Shown here in pieces: positions 1 to 13,159 of a stretch of DNA of 64,000 nucleotides. Positions within the stretch are counted from its first letter, which is position 1, and every line of letters begins with the position of its first letter. Below the pieces are notes generated by a model that worked only from the letters and a program-made list of their open reading frames with translations, ran no database searches and was not told the origin of the DNA. The stretch is from Macrotrachela quadricornifera (Eukaryota > Rotifera > Eurotatoria > Philodinida > Philodinidae). Both the position numbers and the translations under genes were made by a program. The stretch covers positions 69,831-133,830 of the forward strand of contig JAJEKB010001180.1 in assembly GCA_022393335.1 (NCBI GenBank), in the 5' to 3' direction.

Positions 1-20
1 TTTCGTAATTTAAGCTTTGA

Positions 21-3000
21 TCAAAATTTTTGTCCTATACCGATCATTAGAAGCTGAATTTTAATTTTTTTTATACCTTGTTCTGTATCAGTATCGAATT
101 CATCTGTCTAAAAAAGATTCAATATACAAATAAAAGGTTTATTAGAAAAAAAGAAGGTCATTACTAATTGTCGTTCTAATATAGTATCTTGTAAAACTGA
201 ATTGCTTCTTTTCTAAGATAAAGATGAAATAAATTTAATCATGAGATAAAATCATAATTAACCTGTCTTCGTTCTAATGCTCGTTCAGTAGTAAAAATTG
301 GTAGACCATGTCCACTTCGATTAGCATATTTACTTGTAAATAAAGTACCTCTTTGTGGTAATGCTCGAGTTACTTTATCGATCTAAATTAAAATTAATGA
401 TAAATGGATTTTAATAAAAATAAAAATAAATTTCTATAAAAATAAAATAATTGTCTAAGCAAAAGCATATGCTTATTTTTTTTTTGTGTGTATAATATAT
501 GTGAAAGCAATGCATTTAATACGATATTGAATTTGTGATTAAGTGCAAAATCAATTAAAAAGCTTTAAAAAATCTTCTCTTTTTATGTTTAGAACCTGAT
601 CAACAGCAAGAGTAAGATTTAATTGTGAATTCATATCAATTTCTGATGTCAATGGATAGGATATACGTGTTTGACGATGAGAATCATTAGTACCGTTAGA
701 TTCTTCGCTTGCCTAATAGAATAATCATTTGATATTGATAATAATGACGAAATGATATAGATGATAAAAAAAAATAATTCTCACCGAAATAATTGTTGTT
801 TTGATAGGTTGTGAACGATTAACCTAAGTGTGAGCACGAGTGATTTAATTTTAGTTGATTTATTTATTTATTTATTTATTTAAACTCATTGCAAATAGCA
901 AAGAGTGTGAATTTATTGATGAAGAAAAAGAAATATCTATATATTCTTTCTTTTTAGTAGTTTTTACCTCTCGTTTATGAGTTAATTTTTGAACACGTTC
1001 TTCAACAATTTTTTCTGATCGTTTTTTCTTTAATTTTTTTTTTGATAATTGTTCTTCTTTTCGATATGGAATATCAGGTAATTCACCGCCTTCTGGATCG
1101 CTATCTGAATCACTAGAACTATTTAAAAAAGAAAAAAAAGGAAAAATTAAATTATTTTTCTATAAAATAAAAAAAACCTTGATGCTTCTTGTTCATTAAT
1201 AGTTTCATGACATTCAGTCAATACTTGTATACAATTGGCTACTGAAGTAATTGGTATTGTTGGTTCATCAGTTTGTTTTTCTTCTACATTATGAAATAAA
1301 TTAATTTTTTAAAATAATATTTCAAAATTTATTTTACCTGGATAAATAGAACGTAATATAGCAGGTGGGAGTTTTTCTTTTCCTAATTTAAGAAGAACAT
1401 TTTTTGTTATATCCAAAAATATTGAATCCATTCGTCTAAATACAATAAATTTATTATTTATTTCTTTATCACATATCTGATAAAAATATCATTAAATATT
1501 GCTTCACTCTGGAAACATTATAAAATGAAAATACTTTGGCAGTAGACAACTATTTCGGTATTGATTTAATGTAATTTGGTCCCTTTTATGAACAAAAGCT
1601 CAGGAAAGAATCTATCACAAGATCGGCTGTCACTCAATTCTTTTTCTAGTGTTTTCGTAGTTGAAATGAAAGATTATATTGAGGAACTTATCAATTCAAA
1701 AAGTTACAATTCTCTGATGTACTTGTAAATAATGACAAATGTTTCAATCCTTTCTTTTTGAGATGTCATAGTTCCATGAGGCTAGAGATAAAGTACTAGA
1801 AAAATGTTATTTATAAACCATAGATTTTCTCACCTTGTGAAAGCACCATCAATTAATAAAAATTATTGTAATCCCACTAATATAATTAGTTTTGTAAAAA
1901 AAAAATTTTTTCTCTATGTTTTTAGCTATTCCTCGACTCATAGCGATCCAAAGTCATGAGGAAAAGCTCAAAGTATGAAAGAAGCTACTTTTTTGGGTTC
2001 GTATGATCTATTCAAAAAAAAATGAAGGATTGAAAACTTCACTATTTTTCTCGAGTTCATCAAAGAATCGTAATATTTTGCATTTATAACTTTCTCGGTA
2101 TAACCTTTCCTTTTCGCTACAAAAAAAATCTATATAAGACATTGAACAGTAATCTGTATTTCAGGCGACTTTTTCTTGGATTTTTGTTTATAGAAAAGAT
2201 CAGATTACGTTAAATCAATATCAAAGCAGTTGTATAATAATAAGGTACTTTCATTGTACAATGTTTTCAGAGTGAAGAAAATATTCTGATGATTTTCAAT
2301 CAAATTCTTTATCTATAATGTATATATATTTATCATACGTTGAATCAGAAAGTATATCTAAATATTGTCTTAATGATTCACATATACATTGTCCAAATTT
2401 TTCATAATCTTGAATACTAAAATGACATGGTTTTTCTCTAAAATAAAATAAATTCCTATATATTTTATTTTTAAACTAAATAAAAAAAAACTTACACAAT
2501 ACTTGATCCAGCAAATGATGCTTCTAATGTAAAACTATTTTTTATTAACATTTCTTTCCACATAACAACACGTCCTGTAGATTCTTTACATCGATGAATA
2601 TGAAATTTACAAAAATCGAATGAAAACATTTCTGGTGCCTAAATTAACGAAATAAAACAAATTCATCGAATTATATGAAAATTATTTTCAACAGTAAATC
2701 AACAAGATATAAAACTCAAAAGTCGACTTAAACATTATATAATATCAGTTTCAAAGAGAGATCTAAATTTTTATAAACTATTTTTTTACTTTAATGTAAT
2801 ATAATATTGATCTATTCTTACCGTTTTTGACATAATATATGGAAGAATACGAGCACTTAAAAAATTTTTCATATCTGGTTGAGGTCCATCACATCCATCA
2901 CAACCATAAGCAAATACATTCGATTTTCGACTATGACCATGAAGATCACAGAAAGCTAAAATCTAATTAATAAAAAAGATTCAATAAAAATTTTTGTATA

Positions 3001-6000
3001 ATATTAAAAATTTAGATTTATGAATCGTTTTCTGTTGTATAGAAAAAAGTTTTCCAATATTTTCTTGAATATTAAACAAGATAGACGATATATTTTTTTA
3101 AATAAAAACAGTTAGAATTATTTCGTCAATATTACAAGGCGAACAAGTCGTTAGAAAAACTCAATACACAAATTTGCTCAATCTGTTTGGTTGCGTTAAA
3201 TCAGATCTGAAAAGAATATTTCCAGATAATACAGTTGAAGATAACGGCATAAAAAAAACGTTCCTCTAAATTTTTTCTTGAAAAATCTCATTCTAAACTA
3301 GACATATCCATTATGGCATGGCAGCTTCTTTTTTTAGAAGATATCAGAAAACCACATGAGTTTACGCAGAATTTCACTCAGAAATGCTCACAGGCCATTC
3401 CGGTTGGACTTTGTTCTACTCAAAGAAAATATAGTATGTAAAGAAAAGTTTTGTCTTGTTCTGTTCTTTACTCCAGGAACGGACAGCCTACAGAGTAAAA
3501 AATATTACTTTAATGTTATTTTACAATAAGTTTCAAAAAAACGTACATATTATTCTTGTCTATGCCAGATTAATTTGCTATTTATTATAGTTCTATAGGC
3601 GAACTTGAGTGATAATTCTCATAAACCGAAGAAGATAGAAACAGAAAATACAATACCAACAACTATATATAAATTCAAATGCTGTTTGAATTAAGGAAGA
3701 AGGAGCTCTCAGAAAAGTCGAAACTGAGTTTTTGCCATAGGAAGATGTGGCGTTTACTATCATGTTTATCGAGTTTACAGTTTACGCGAGAACAGGTTTC
3801 TTAATAATGACTCAACAGAGAAGGGTTAATTTTTTTATTAGATAGAGGACAATTAGGGCTAGATCTTCACAGGCTTTGATTTTTGAGTTTCTCTTTTCCT
3901 GAAATAGAAAACTCAGATATTTTATATTTATTAGCACTTTGAATTTAAACATTTTTCGAATAAGTATTTTTAAAAATCAAACAAAGGGAAATTCAGAAAT
4001 CGGGACCTGTGAGGATCTAGCCCTAAGGTCACTCTAAAACTCAAAAACCATTCCGACGTGATTACCTAGTAACCGCATTGTGAAAACTTTCTCCGTATAA
4101 AGAATAATGAATTGATTGGAATTTGTGCATATCTTTGAGATTTGGGAAGATATTTTAACCACAATCTATTCTGGTCAAGATTAACATTCTCTGGAATTTT
4201 GATTGAAATCGGATGAGAAAATAACAAAATTCATTCCTGAGGGAAACCCTTAATAAAGAAAAACATAGACATAATTAACATGACAAGTGGCTATCAGAAT
4301 TAATTTTCTTTTAGATTTATTTTTATACAAAACTTATTAGGATTTTATGATTGTATTAATACTTTCGTGCACTCACAATGTAGATACGTATGCATGAAAA
4401 GAAAAATAATGAGATTCATTCTAACACGTATAGGAATTCATTGTAAAATATCAATAAATCTGACAAAAATTTGTTCTGGCAACTGTTAAATTATTTCTCT
4501 ATTTGTTTATATTTTTCGAGTAAATCAAAAGGCTTTTATTTTAAAATAAAAACCTAAGGGTGCAATTTTTAGAACACGAATATCTAGTCTCGTTCAGTAG
4601 TTATCTTTGATCCGGCTATTTATAAGTATAACATCTCATAGATTCATACCAACAGAACTAATTTGGCGCTGTGATGGTAGAAATTTTCTAAACTTTTTGG
4701 ATGCTATCATGTCAATAGAAAAATACAGACATTGTAATAGTGTCTGAATTTTACCAGCAATAAACGTTATGTAGATATGAAATAAAACTTGAATTGTATA
4801 AATAAAATACAATTCACTCATATGTATATATACCTCATGTTGTTCTTTTTGTAAATTTTGCATTAATTCTTTAACATGATAAATTGTTGGAAAAGTTTGT
4901 TTGCGTGGATGACGAAAATTTCGATTCATATCTTTTCCTGTTAATGAACATCGATAATTACCAATAATAACACCATCAGGATTTAACATTGGTACAATTT
5001 TAAATACTAATTGTGAACGTAATTTCTTAAAAATAAATTAATATAGATTATTTAGTTTTTTGTGTTTGTTATTTTAAAGAAAAATAAAAATTTACTTTAG
5101 CTATTTTATCATCTGATGTAATAAATTCAAGTAAACCACGCATCATATAACTTGAATTTGTTTCACCTGGATGTATTCGTGCAGTTATAAAGACAAATTT
5201 TTTTTGATTCAATGGTACAGCTAAAGATAATAAAGGACAAAAAAAATCAACATTTACATTATAATTTTTATTTTATCATACTTTCATCAGTTACTGTAAT
5301 TATAAAACATGAATTTCCTGCTTGTGATTCACATAAAATCTCTCGACGAAGTATATCTCGTGATCTTATAGATGATAAATAATCTAGATCATCTTTAAGA
5401 TCTGAGAATGTATATGGATAACAATGTGCTATATAACATGTATCACCTGAATAAACAAATTCCTATAAAAATAAAAAATAAAAAATCTTAAATTTGTTTG
5501 TTTTTTATTAACATACAAGTTGAAAGTCAAGTTCAAAATAATTAATATCTCGTTCAAGTAAAGGATTATAAGTACGTTGTTTATATTCTGAATAATTAAT
5601 ATGATGACCAACACGATGCCAACCTCGTGATTCTCGTTTTCCAGCCACATCAGAAAAAAGAAGTATTTGCATACCTAATTAAATAATAATAATAATGACT
5701 TTTATTTAAGCTTTTTTGGATTGAGACAAAAGAGAAAAGATCATTTTATTCTGTTTAAAAAGTATCTTTCAGATATTTATAAAACTTATAAAAATCTATT
5801 TTATTCTTGAAATAATTAAAATGTCTTTAAGAAATTTGTAGAGTTCAATTAGAGTACATCCTTTTTTTTTCTATTTATGTATATTTAAAAAAAGGAATTG
5901 CTTTTACATAGATTATTTTCTTTTACTTATAGCGTAGGTTTTTTATATGATCATTGTTGGCAAATAATAATTAAAACCAAATATTTACATATTCGGTCGT

Positions 6001-8913
6001 ATTATTTAGTTTATGAAGGTTGATTCAACATTATATGTACTATTATTAATGAATGTTTAATTGATCTTTAAATGATATAGAAAATATTTGATGATGACTC
6101 AATTTAGATTTTTTTTCTTATAGAGATGAATCTACATTTTTTTTGCATATCATTATAGTTACTTTGATAGTTAAAAAAAGAAAATGATAAATAATCAATG
6201 AATTAGAGACAAGATCTTATATCTAATACATTCTCAATTTCTTTTTCTTTAATCATAAAATTCTTAAAAACTAATATATGTAAATTATCAAATTAAAATA
6301 AAATTTCCATTTTAATAAGAATTTGATAAAGGTAAAAAAAAAAATTTTAAACTATTTTTTGTCAATTACCTTCATTATATAGGCTACTTTTTTTTACTAA
6401 ATTAATAATTCGAAAACGATATGTTATATTTGCAATCATATTTTGTACACGAAAATAATACCATTGTGTATGCCGTCTAGTATAAAGATCAGGTCGAAGA
6501 ACAAGTTCATATTCAAATTGACCTCTAAAATAAATTTTTAAAAATTATCTTAATATTTCAAAATTATTTTTCTTTTCTTACACACGTTTAACTTGTCTTA
6601 AATTTCCACCTTCAAAACGTGATTCAAATATTAATGATGGACATATTTGTTCACTTTCAATTGTTTTAGGTTGTTGTTGTCTTGTTGATTTATCCATATC
6701 ATAAATAAGTATTGGATGTTTAAATGTATCTGTATATTTATGTATAGCAGGTTGATTGTCAAATGTTTGTTGATGATTTGTACCTAGAAAAGGATTATGA
6801 TTTGAAATATAATATTCTTTTAATCGATATCTTTTATTATATCGTGTTAACGGTAAAAATGATGGTGCGGGATGTTTTATAGGAAATGCCATTGGCCAAA
6901 ATGGACCAGAATCATCAACAGCTATTTTTGTTGTACGAAAATAATAAATTGTTTTAATTGTACCATCATCTAATATTGTCTTATGTTGTTCATAAATACG
7001 ATTACGTAAATGTATATTTGAAAAAAGTTTTTTACTTGAATTAATTAGATTACCATGTGGTAAAATAATTTCTTGGTCATTTTCATCATTATTAATATCA
7101 AAACTATGACTTAATTCTGTGTCCGAATAAGATTTTATTGAACTTTTTGATGTTGTTGAGAAAAGTAATGAACTTGTTGGACTATTAAGATTAAAATCTT
7201 CTCGAGACCAAATTGATTGTCCAATACGCATTTTGTTTTTTTTTTGTTTTTTTTAAATTATTTTACGTTATACATATATGTTAAATCAATCATCTAGATT
7301 TTTTACGTCTACTTGATGTAAAAAATGAAATATAAAGAAAAAAATGAAAAGAATAAGAAAAAGTGGCTTGCTTGTCACCACCAGATCGTTACCGATTCAA
7401 AGGCAAATATAAAAGAAAATTATTTGTTACATAAAGACATTCTCAATTTTTTGCTTTTCTTTTTTTTTTTACTTCAATTGTTACTGTTTTTAACTTACTT
7501 GACAATGATGAATTGTTAACTGTTAAATAGAATTCTTTTGGGGTCAATTCTCGGCTGAGTAATTTTGGAGTTGGATAAAGAATACGAAAATCATGTGGCC
7601 AAAATGGTCCATCTACACTAATACTAACTCCGTATTTATTAACATAATTATTTGTATGTTCACTAGTATTTAATTGTTGATCAAATATATTTAAAATTTC
7701 TGCTTTATTTGATTTAATAATACTATTGCCAAATAAAAATGATGAATCATTATTAATTGAAGTAAATGGTGTTCGTTTATCATGAAATTTTTGAAAAAAA
7801 AGTGATGAATTATCTAATAAATGTTCATCATTTTGTTGTGATGAACGTCGTCGTTGACGACGACAATAACTATTATATGATTCTAAATTAAAACTATTAT
7901 TTGATAATTTATTTCTTTGTTGATTAAATGTTGGAAGATGACTTTGTGTTCCATAGGAATCTTTTGCATTAAGTGGATGAAGAACACGTTGATTACGTCG
8001 ATCGATTTCATTCCATGTATCATTTTGATGATGATTAGGTTCAGTATGTTGAGAAGGAAGACGTTGGCCAGCTCTATTTATTAATAAAAATGAAAAATAA
8101 AACTGAAGATCATTTATTTGAAATATTAATGATATTGTTCATTTGTTAAGAAATGATATAAAGAATATTACTATTGATTTAAGAAAAGAAAAAAAAGGAA
8201 AGAAATCGATTTTCTATATGTTTTATTTTCTCATATTAAATGACTATATAGTTTATAAAAGACAATTAAATTATTTTCTTTCTCTTTTCAAGATTATTAT
8301 TTCCGTTTAAATAAAAATATAAATATTTATTTTATCGTTTAAAATTTTCTTTTATTATTATTGAATATATAGATTTTTTTTTATTATATTCATAATATTA
8401 TTTTTAGATTATCTGATCAATATTTTAGTTTTTTTTCATTTTGATAACCATATTGTAAATACAAGACTTCTCCTTATATAAATTATTAATATAAAAAACC
8501 TAAAGAAATTCTTCGATATCTTAATTTTTCAATAAAAAAAAAAGATTTTATTCAAGTGATAAACTAGATTGAGATAATATATGTGTTGTAGTCATACCGA
8601 AGGTATTGTCGACGTAATTTTGATAAACGTTCTTGTCGCTCAGTTTCTTCAAGTATTTGTTGTACTTGTCGTTGAAGATCGTCTTCTAATTCACGATGAA
8701 TATTTGAACGCCATTTTTCATATGAATTAGTATCTAAACATAGATTCAAATATTAAAGATACATTAATTTTATAATCAAAAAAGATTTCATTAAATCATA
8801 TTTCATTTCCTACCGTTTTTAATACTTATAGGTCTGTCAGTAGTAATAGTATTATTTGAAGATGGGCGGATTTGAGGTAGTTTTAACATCGGAAGTTCCA
8901 TTGAATCAGTCAT
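21..8913 (-). CDS. Cytosolic carboxypeptidase, CCP2/CCP3 (AGBL2/3)-like, 19 exons
   Basis: Zinc carboxypeptidase of the M14 CCP family; relatives trim glutamates or a C-terminal aromatic residue from tubulin. Exons read by hand: 8913-8814, 8733-8598, 8073-7499, 6783-6582, 6524-6370, 5674-5517, 5462-5282, 5220-5096, 5025-4834, 2962-2822, 2638-2496, 2437-2339, 1435-1338, 1283-1178, 1118-968, 823-785, 712-596, 382-263, 107-21. They sum to 2925 nt, 974 aa, with all phases matching. The family N-domain [10 protein letters not shown] is near residue 323. Zinc ligands are H519 and E522 (HPGE) and H616 (DLHGHSR). [13 protein letters not shown] and MNRNF lie between them, and the catalytic Glu is probably E694 (SFTLEASF). 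The C-terminal third is a polar, Lys-rich tail. The last exon is uncertain: a stop is reached at 21-23, but a weak donor at 76 could lead outside the window. Family call is secure; CCP2 versus CCP3 is not. Confidence 0.9.
857..882. repeat. (TTTA)n microsatellite in a carboxypeptidase intron
   Basis: About six perfect TTTA units in the intron between exons 15 and 16. Low-complexity sequence with no other visible role. Confidence 0.85.
3854..4025. mobile_element. Small intronic inverted-repeat element (MITE)
   Basis: About 170 bp inside the long ninth intron of the carboxypeptidase gene. The left end reads TAGGGCTAGATCTTCACAGG and the right end, reverse-complemented, reads TAGGGCTAGATCCTCACAGG. 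The similarity continues for about 15 more bases (GATTTTTGAGTTTC against GATTTCTGAATTTC). The interior is AT-rich and has no ORF. A TA or TTA target duplication is possible but cannot be separated from the inverted repeat. Confidence 0.7.
6582..7231 (-). CDS. Alternative first coding exon of the CCP2/3-like gene (internal start)
   Basis: An open frame starts at ATG 7231 in a good context (A-rich leader, A at -3) and runs to the donor at 6581. It contains the normal exon 4 (6783-6582) plus 448 extra nt upstream. Joined to exons 5-19 it gives a protein of about 853 aa. Its upstream part carries GPFWP followed by KEYYIS; the exon used by the longer transcript (8073-7499) carries GPFWP followed by KEFYLT, so the two exons look like tandem duplicates. 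The longer form can skip this exon because TTTTCTAG at 6790-6784 is an acceptor in the same phase as the GTAAGT donor at 7498. No acceptor lies just upstream of 7231, which argues for a separate promoter in the 7232-7498 interval. Confidence 0.7.
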
Positions 8914-10091
8914 TCTTTGAACAATTTTTATTATTTTTATTGTATTTTTTCTTTCAATGTTACCATTTAAACAACATACATAGCAAATGATACTCTATAT
9001 TTTATATAAATTTTTTTTTCACTTCTTCTCTTGCCCCTTCTCACCACTCAGTCAACTCCACTTCAATTTGCAAGGATGTTGTGTTTTTTGTCTTATACAA
9101 TACAGCATGCATGTGTACTGTTAAGCAAAATAAAAAACTGTGTTTTTTTATTTACAAAAAAAATTATATCCTGAAGTGTTCATGACGAGATTTTTGGGTG
9201 GATATAAAGCATAATTAATAGAGACTATAAAAATGTTAATGTTTATTTTTTTTTGTTAGAAAAAATACAGTGAAATATGTATTGTCTAAACAAGGAGTTG
9301 TGATAAATATAATAATAATTGTCATTTTATGTTTGAATTTAATGAATATCAAAAGAAAAATAATATGCTTAATTCATTATTTTTAGGAATTTTTACCTTT
9401 TAAATATTTGTAAAAATCTTGTTTTGTTTGTTCGGATAAACTTGATTCAATAATATTATTTTGCTTTTGTATTATTCCTTCTTCTAGTACCATTGTTCGC
9501 TATATGCCTTGAAACATTGCCATGATTTTTTGTTCTTTTTTTTGTCTTCTTTGTAGGTCACAGTAGATGACTAAAGAGAATAAAAAAAAGTTTTTATATT
9601 AATACCCTTCTTACTTAAATGAAAAGCGAGATTCTTAGATTCAACAAATCGAATTACATCATTATGATTATTGTCTTGCTTATGATAGGCTTCTGCTTAT
9701 ATTCATTCAAGAACGTATGTATATATGGTATATTACTTGAACAATAGATTGATTTTGTTCCTCTCTCTCTCTCTCTTTCTTCTTTTGTAATCATAAAATT
9801 TACAAATCTATTGAAATTTAATCTGACCTAGAAAATGAACGATTATTAAAAATGGTATCCATAGTTGTCTTGAATAATTCATGGATAAAGATTATTTTTA
9901 ATGAAATGAAAAATTATATATCATTCAGATACATTTTAACATCATTATCTATTAGATAAAAACTTGTAAAGAGTATATGTATCAATTAATTTTTTGGAAA
10001 TAATGAACAAAATTTTCACAAAATTAAATAGCTACTTTGAATAATAGAAAAGCATTTAATTGATAAGATAAAGAGAAAAATATTATACTTA
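8914..10091. other. Upstream/intergenic region, no gene seen
   Basis: AT-rich sequence upstream of the carboxypeptidase start, with a short CT run at 9760-9776. It probably holds that gene's promoter, but no specific element can be named. No convincing ORF on either strand. Confidence 0.5.
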
Positions 10092-11974
10092 GGTGTATTC
10101 AAAGACAATGTCGTAATTGTCTTATTTTCTTATAAAAGAGTCAAAACAAAATTCGTTTTTTATGGAATGATAGAGAAAATGAAGCTCTATTTTTCTATGT
10201 TATTTGATCATTAATCATTATTCAACTGATATCATCATAATAAAATTTTGATAAGAACTGTTTTTATTGAAACTTGAGTTTCGAGTCGGGCAGATTACAT
10301 GAATCCGCTCTGCATTTTAGTTTTCATTCACGTCCCATGTGTTTGATTGTGGTCAAACTGCGACGCAGTTGCGGCGTAACTGCGATCGCACTGTCGCCCG
10401 TAATTACAGAAAATTGCGACGCAGTTGCGCGTAACTGCAAGAACAAAATCGCAATTATGCCTAGTTCTGATAAAAAATTCGTAGTTACGCCGCAACTGTG
10501 ATAAAAAAATCACACTTGTGCTAGATTACGGTCATCGATGATCATATATTATGATTATTAACTATTCATTACTACAGATGACCCATCGAATTTTACTGAT
10601 AACAAGCGATGGGTCATGAATCAGTAACCAACTAATAATTGATTTAACTGCCGGATTATTAATTAGTTAATCGTCTATTTACTAAATAAAAAACCATCGG
10701 ATTAATAATTAATTAACCATACAAATACTTAATTAATAGCGGACTAATCTACTAATGATGTAATAATTACTTAAACCTTCCAATTAATAATAAATTACCA
10801 ATAAATAATTCATAAATTAGTCAATGATTGATTAGTTAGGTAATAAATTAATGAATCATTCTGTTGGTTAATAAATTCGTTAAGAGATTAATAGTTAATT
10901 GGTTAATAAATTAATCTTTAATTATCCATGTAATGATTAGATATTCGTATTGGCTCTTTATTACTCTCTGATACATACCTTTATTCTTTGGAAAGATAGA
11001 TGAGGCGTCTTTCTCACTGTAAAAAGTTAAAATAAGCTAGAGTGCTTACGACACCTCCTTTTATACTCTCATGCGCCAATACGAACTATGATGACTGTGT
11101 CGTAAATGCGAACGCAACTGCGTCGCAAAGAACGTAATCTCGCCATTTCATCACAATTGTGGGCACTTCGTCTTAGTTACGCGCAACTGTGACGCAAAAT
11201 GGTCGCTGCGCATAACTGCAGCGCAGTTGCTATAAAAGTTGTGACATGAAGTAATATATTGTATTAAAAAATAAAATATATCATGAGATGCAAAGTGAAA
11301 AATCCTACAATTTCTATAAGATCGTTTATTTTATATATGAAATTAGACAGAAATTTTTCTTGGATACAAAAAAAAATAATTTTTTCAGGATAGTGAAAAT
11401 TGGTCTCACAGAACATTGCTTTTTGTCTGAAAACAAGAAGTATACAATTAAAACAAGTTTTACTTTGTAGATTGTTGAGCTTTTCACGCTGTATCTTATG
11501 ATATATTTTGTTCTTTTACAAAAAAAGATGTCAGGTGATACAAAGCTGAAAAAAGTAAAAATGAAGTCACCTTGTACTAAAAACAAATTTTGCTTTCGCA
11601 CGATCGAAAACTGGTGGCTCTAAATTTTGTTCATTTTAACAACAAAAAAAGCACAACTATAAAATTAACGATTTTAGGTAAATTGTAGAGCGTTTTACGT
11701 TGTATCTTGTAGTATATTTTGTTTTCTAATTGAGTAATTGAAAATTGAAATATAAAGGATAGCCATTTAATCTGCTCCATCCGAAAGGTAAATTTCAATA
11801 AAAGTAGTTCTTATCAAAATTTTATTATGATGATATCAGTTGAATAATGATTAATGATCAAATAGCACAAAAAAACAGAGCTTCATTTTCTTTATCGTCC
11901 TATAAAAAAGAATTTTGTTCTGACATTTTTTTGTAAGAAAAAACGATAATCACGACATTACTTTCGGATACACC
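10092..11974. mobile_element. Non-autonomous DNA transposon with about 190-bp terminal inverted repeats
   Basis: The left end GGTGTATTCAAAGACAATG and the reverse complement of the right end GGTGTATCCGAAAGTAATG are the tips of inverted arms of about 190 bp (10092-10285 and 11775-11974). The arms share long stretches such as TGATATCATCATAATAAAAT. TA lies immediately outside both ends (10090-10091, 11975-11976), fitting a TA target duplication. The interior has no transposase. It holds GC-rich blocks built on GCGACGCAGTTGCG (10350-10500 and 11100-11235, mutually inverted), an AT-rich block of ATTAATTAGTTAAT-like units (10590-10930), and copies of the dispersed AAAAGATG...AGCTCTACAA core. Confidence 0.75.
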
Positions 11975-12137
11975 TAAATATTTTTGATTGCTTCTTTTAT
12001 TTTTGTCGCATGCTCTTCCTGATTACATGTCGTTACAATATTTGCTATATTTTTCGTTAGTAAAATCAAGTCAATCACGTTCTTATCAATCCCTTTTTGG
12101 TGACGTCATCCTCACCCTCAAGGTTATATATATAATG

Positions 12138-12800
12138 GGTGGACCAGAATAAATTAGACTGTTGGCATTTTGAATATTTCTTCCTTATTACTCATTCAAT
12201 CGAAACTTTCTTTTTTTAATCAAAAGATAGCACTTGAAACTCTCTACAAATCATATATAACTAGATCCTAAAACTGTTTCAGATATATTTGAAAAAAAGT
12301 TGAAAAATAAAGACGCACAAAAGGTTGTAAAATGTAATTGGTTAAACATAATGGATGAGCGTGCTCGCATCTAATGTTTTTATCACTTCGCCCTATTTAA
12401 GAACAAAACATACTAAAAGATGTAGCACGAAAAGCTCTACAATTTACGAAGAACGATTTGATTTTGTATCAAAAAACTCTGCAGTTATAAAATAAGTGGT
12501 CGTATATAAATTGTAGAGGTTTTCACGCTGCATCTTTTGATATATTTTGTTTTTAAATAGAACGAAGCAACTGATAAAAAAAGTGGGATGGAAAGTACAA
12601 CCAGTTACATTTTACAACTTTTTGTGCGTCTTTATTTTTCAAGTTTTTTCAAGTATGTATGAAATAGTTTTAGGATTTAGTTATGTATGGTTTTGTAGAG
12701 CATTTCAAGCGTTATATTTTGATAAAAAAAAGTTCCGATTGAATGAAAAATAAAGAAGAAATATTCAAAATACCAATAGCCTAATTTATTCTGTCCCACC
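12138..12800. mobile_element. Inverted-repeat element (MITE) of about 660 bp
   Basis: The left arm begins GGTGGACCAGAATAAATTAG and the right arm, reverse-complemented, begins GGTGGGACAGAATAAATTAG. Arms of about 200 bp stay alignable (TTTTGAATATTTCTTC on both sides, and TTGAAAAATAAAGACGCACA mirrored at 12618-12640). The centre carries two inverted copies of the AAAAGATGYAGCRYGAAAAGCTCTACAA core (12418-12450 and 12508-12545). No coding capacity. A related copy lies at about 36.4-37.0 kb. Confidence 0.75.
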
Positions 12801-13159
12801 TGTTACATATATATATCAGTGATTGCAGTTATTTTTAGGTAAGAATAGTTCAACCTATTGAATAACAAAGAAAAAAATTAGTTGCATCTGGTTATTATTT
12901 ACTTATGTCCTGCTTTTTTACTATGCCTTTTGATTTAGATACCTAAATATAATACATAAAGTTATGATAAAAATATTGTAAATAAAATGATCAATTTTTT
13001 ATTGCTTAAAAAGTATAGAATAAGAATTAGATAATAAATAAAGTATGTATATATGTATATATAAAAAGAACATAAGACTTATAGTCATAAAAGATTTCAT
13101 GAAAAAAAACACAAGCCGAAGATAAGAAAAAAAAATATTGATATGAAATAAAAGTTTTC
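12801..13159. other. Region downstream of transaldolase, no gene seen
   Basis: AT-rich sequence between the inverted-repeat element and the transaldolase stop codon. It presumably contains the transaldolase 3' UTR. No clear AATAAA was found on the minus strand close to the stop. Confidence 0.4.

Noticed and set aside
7325..7519. Plus-strand 64-codon ORF
   Set aside because: Antisense to exon 3 and the following intron of the carboxypeptidase; low-complexity Lys and Phe runs.
10274..10513. ORFs on both strands near 10.3-10.5 kb
   Set aside because: Reading frames through the GCGACGCAGTTGCG repeat of a transposon.
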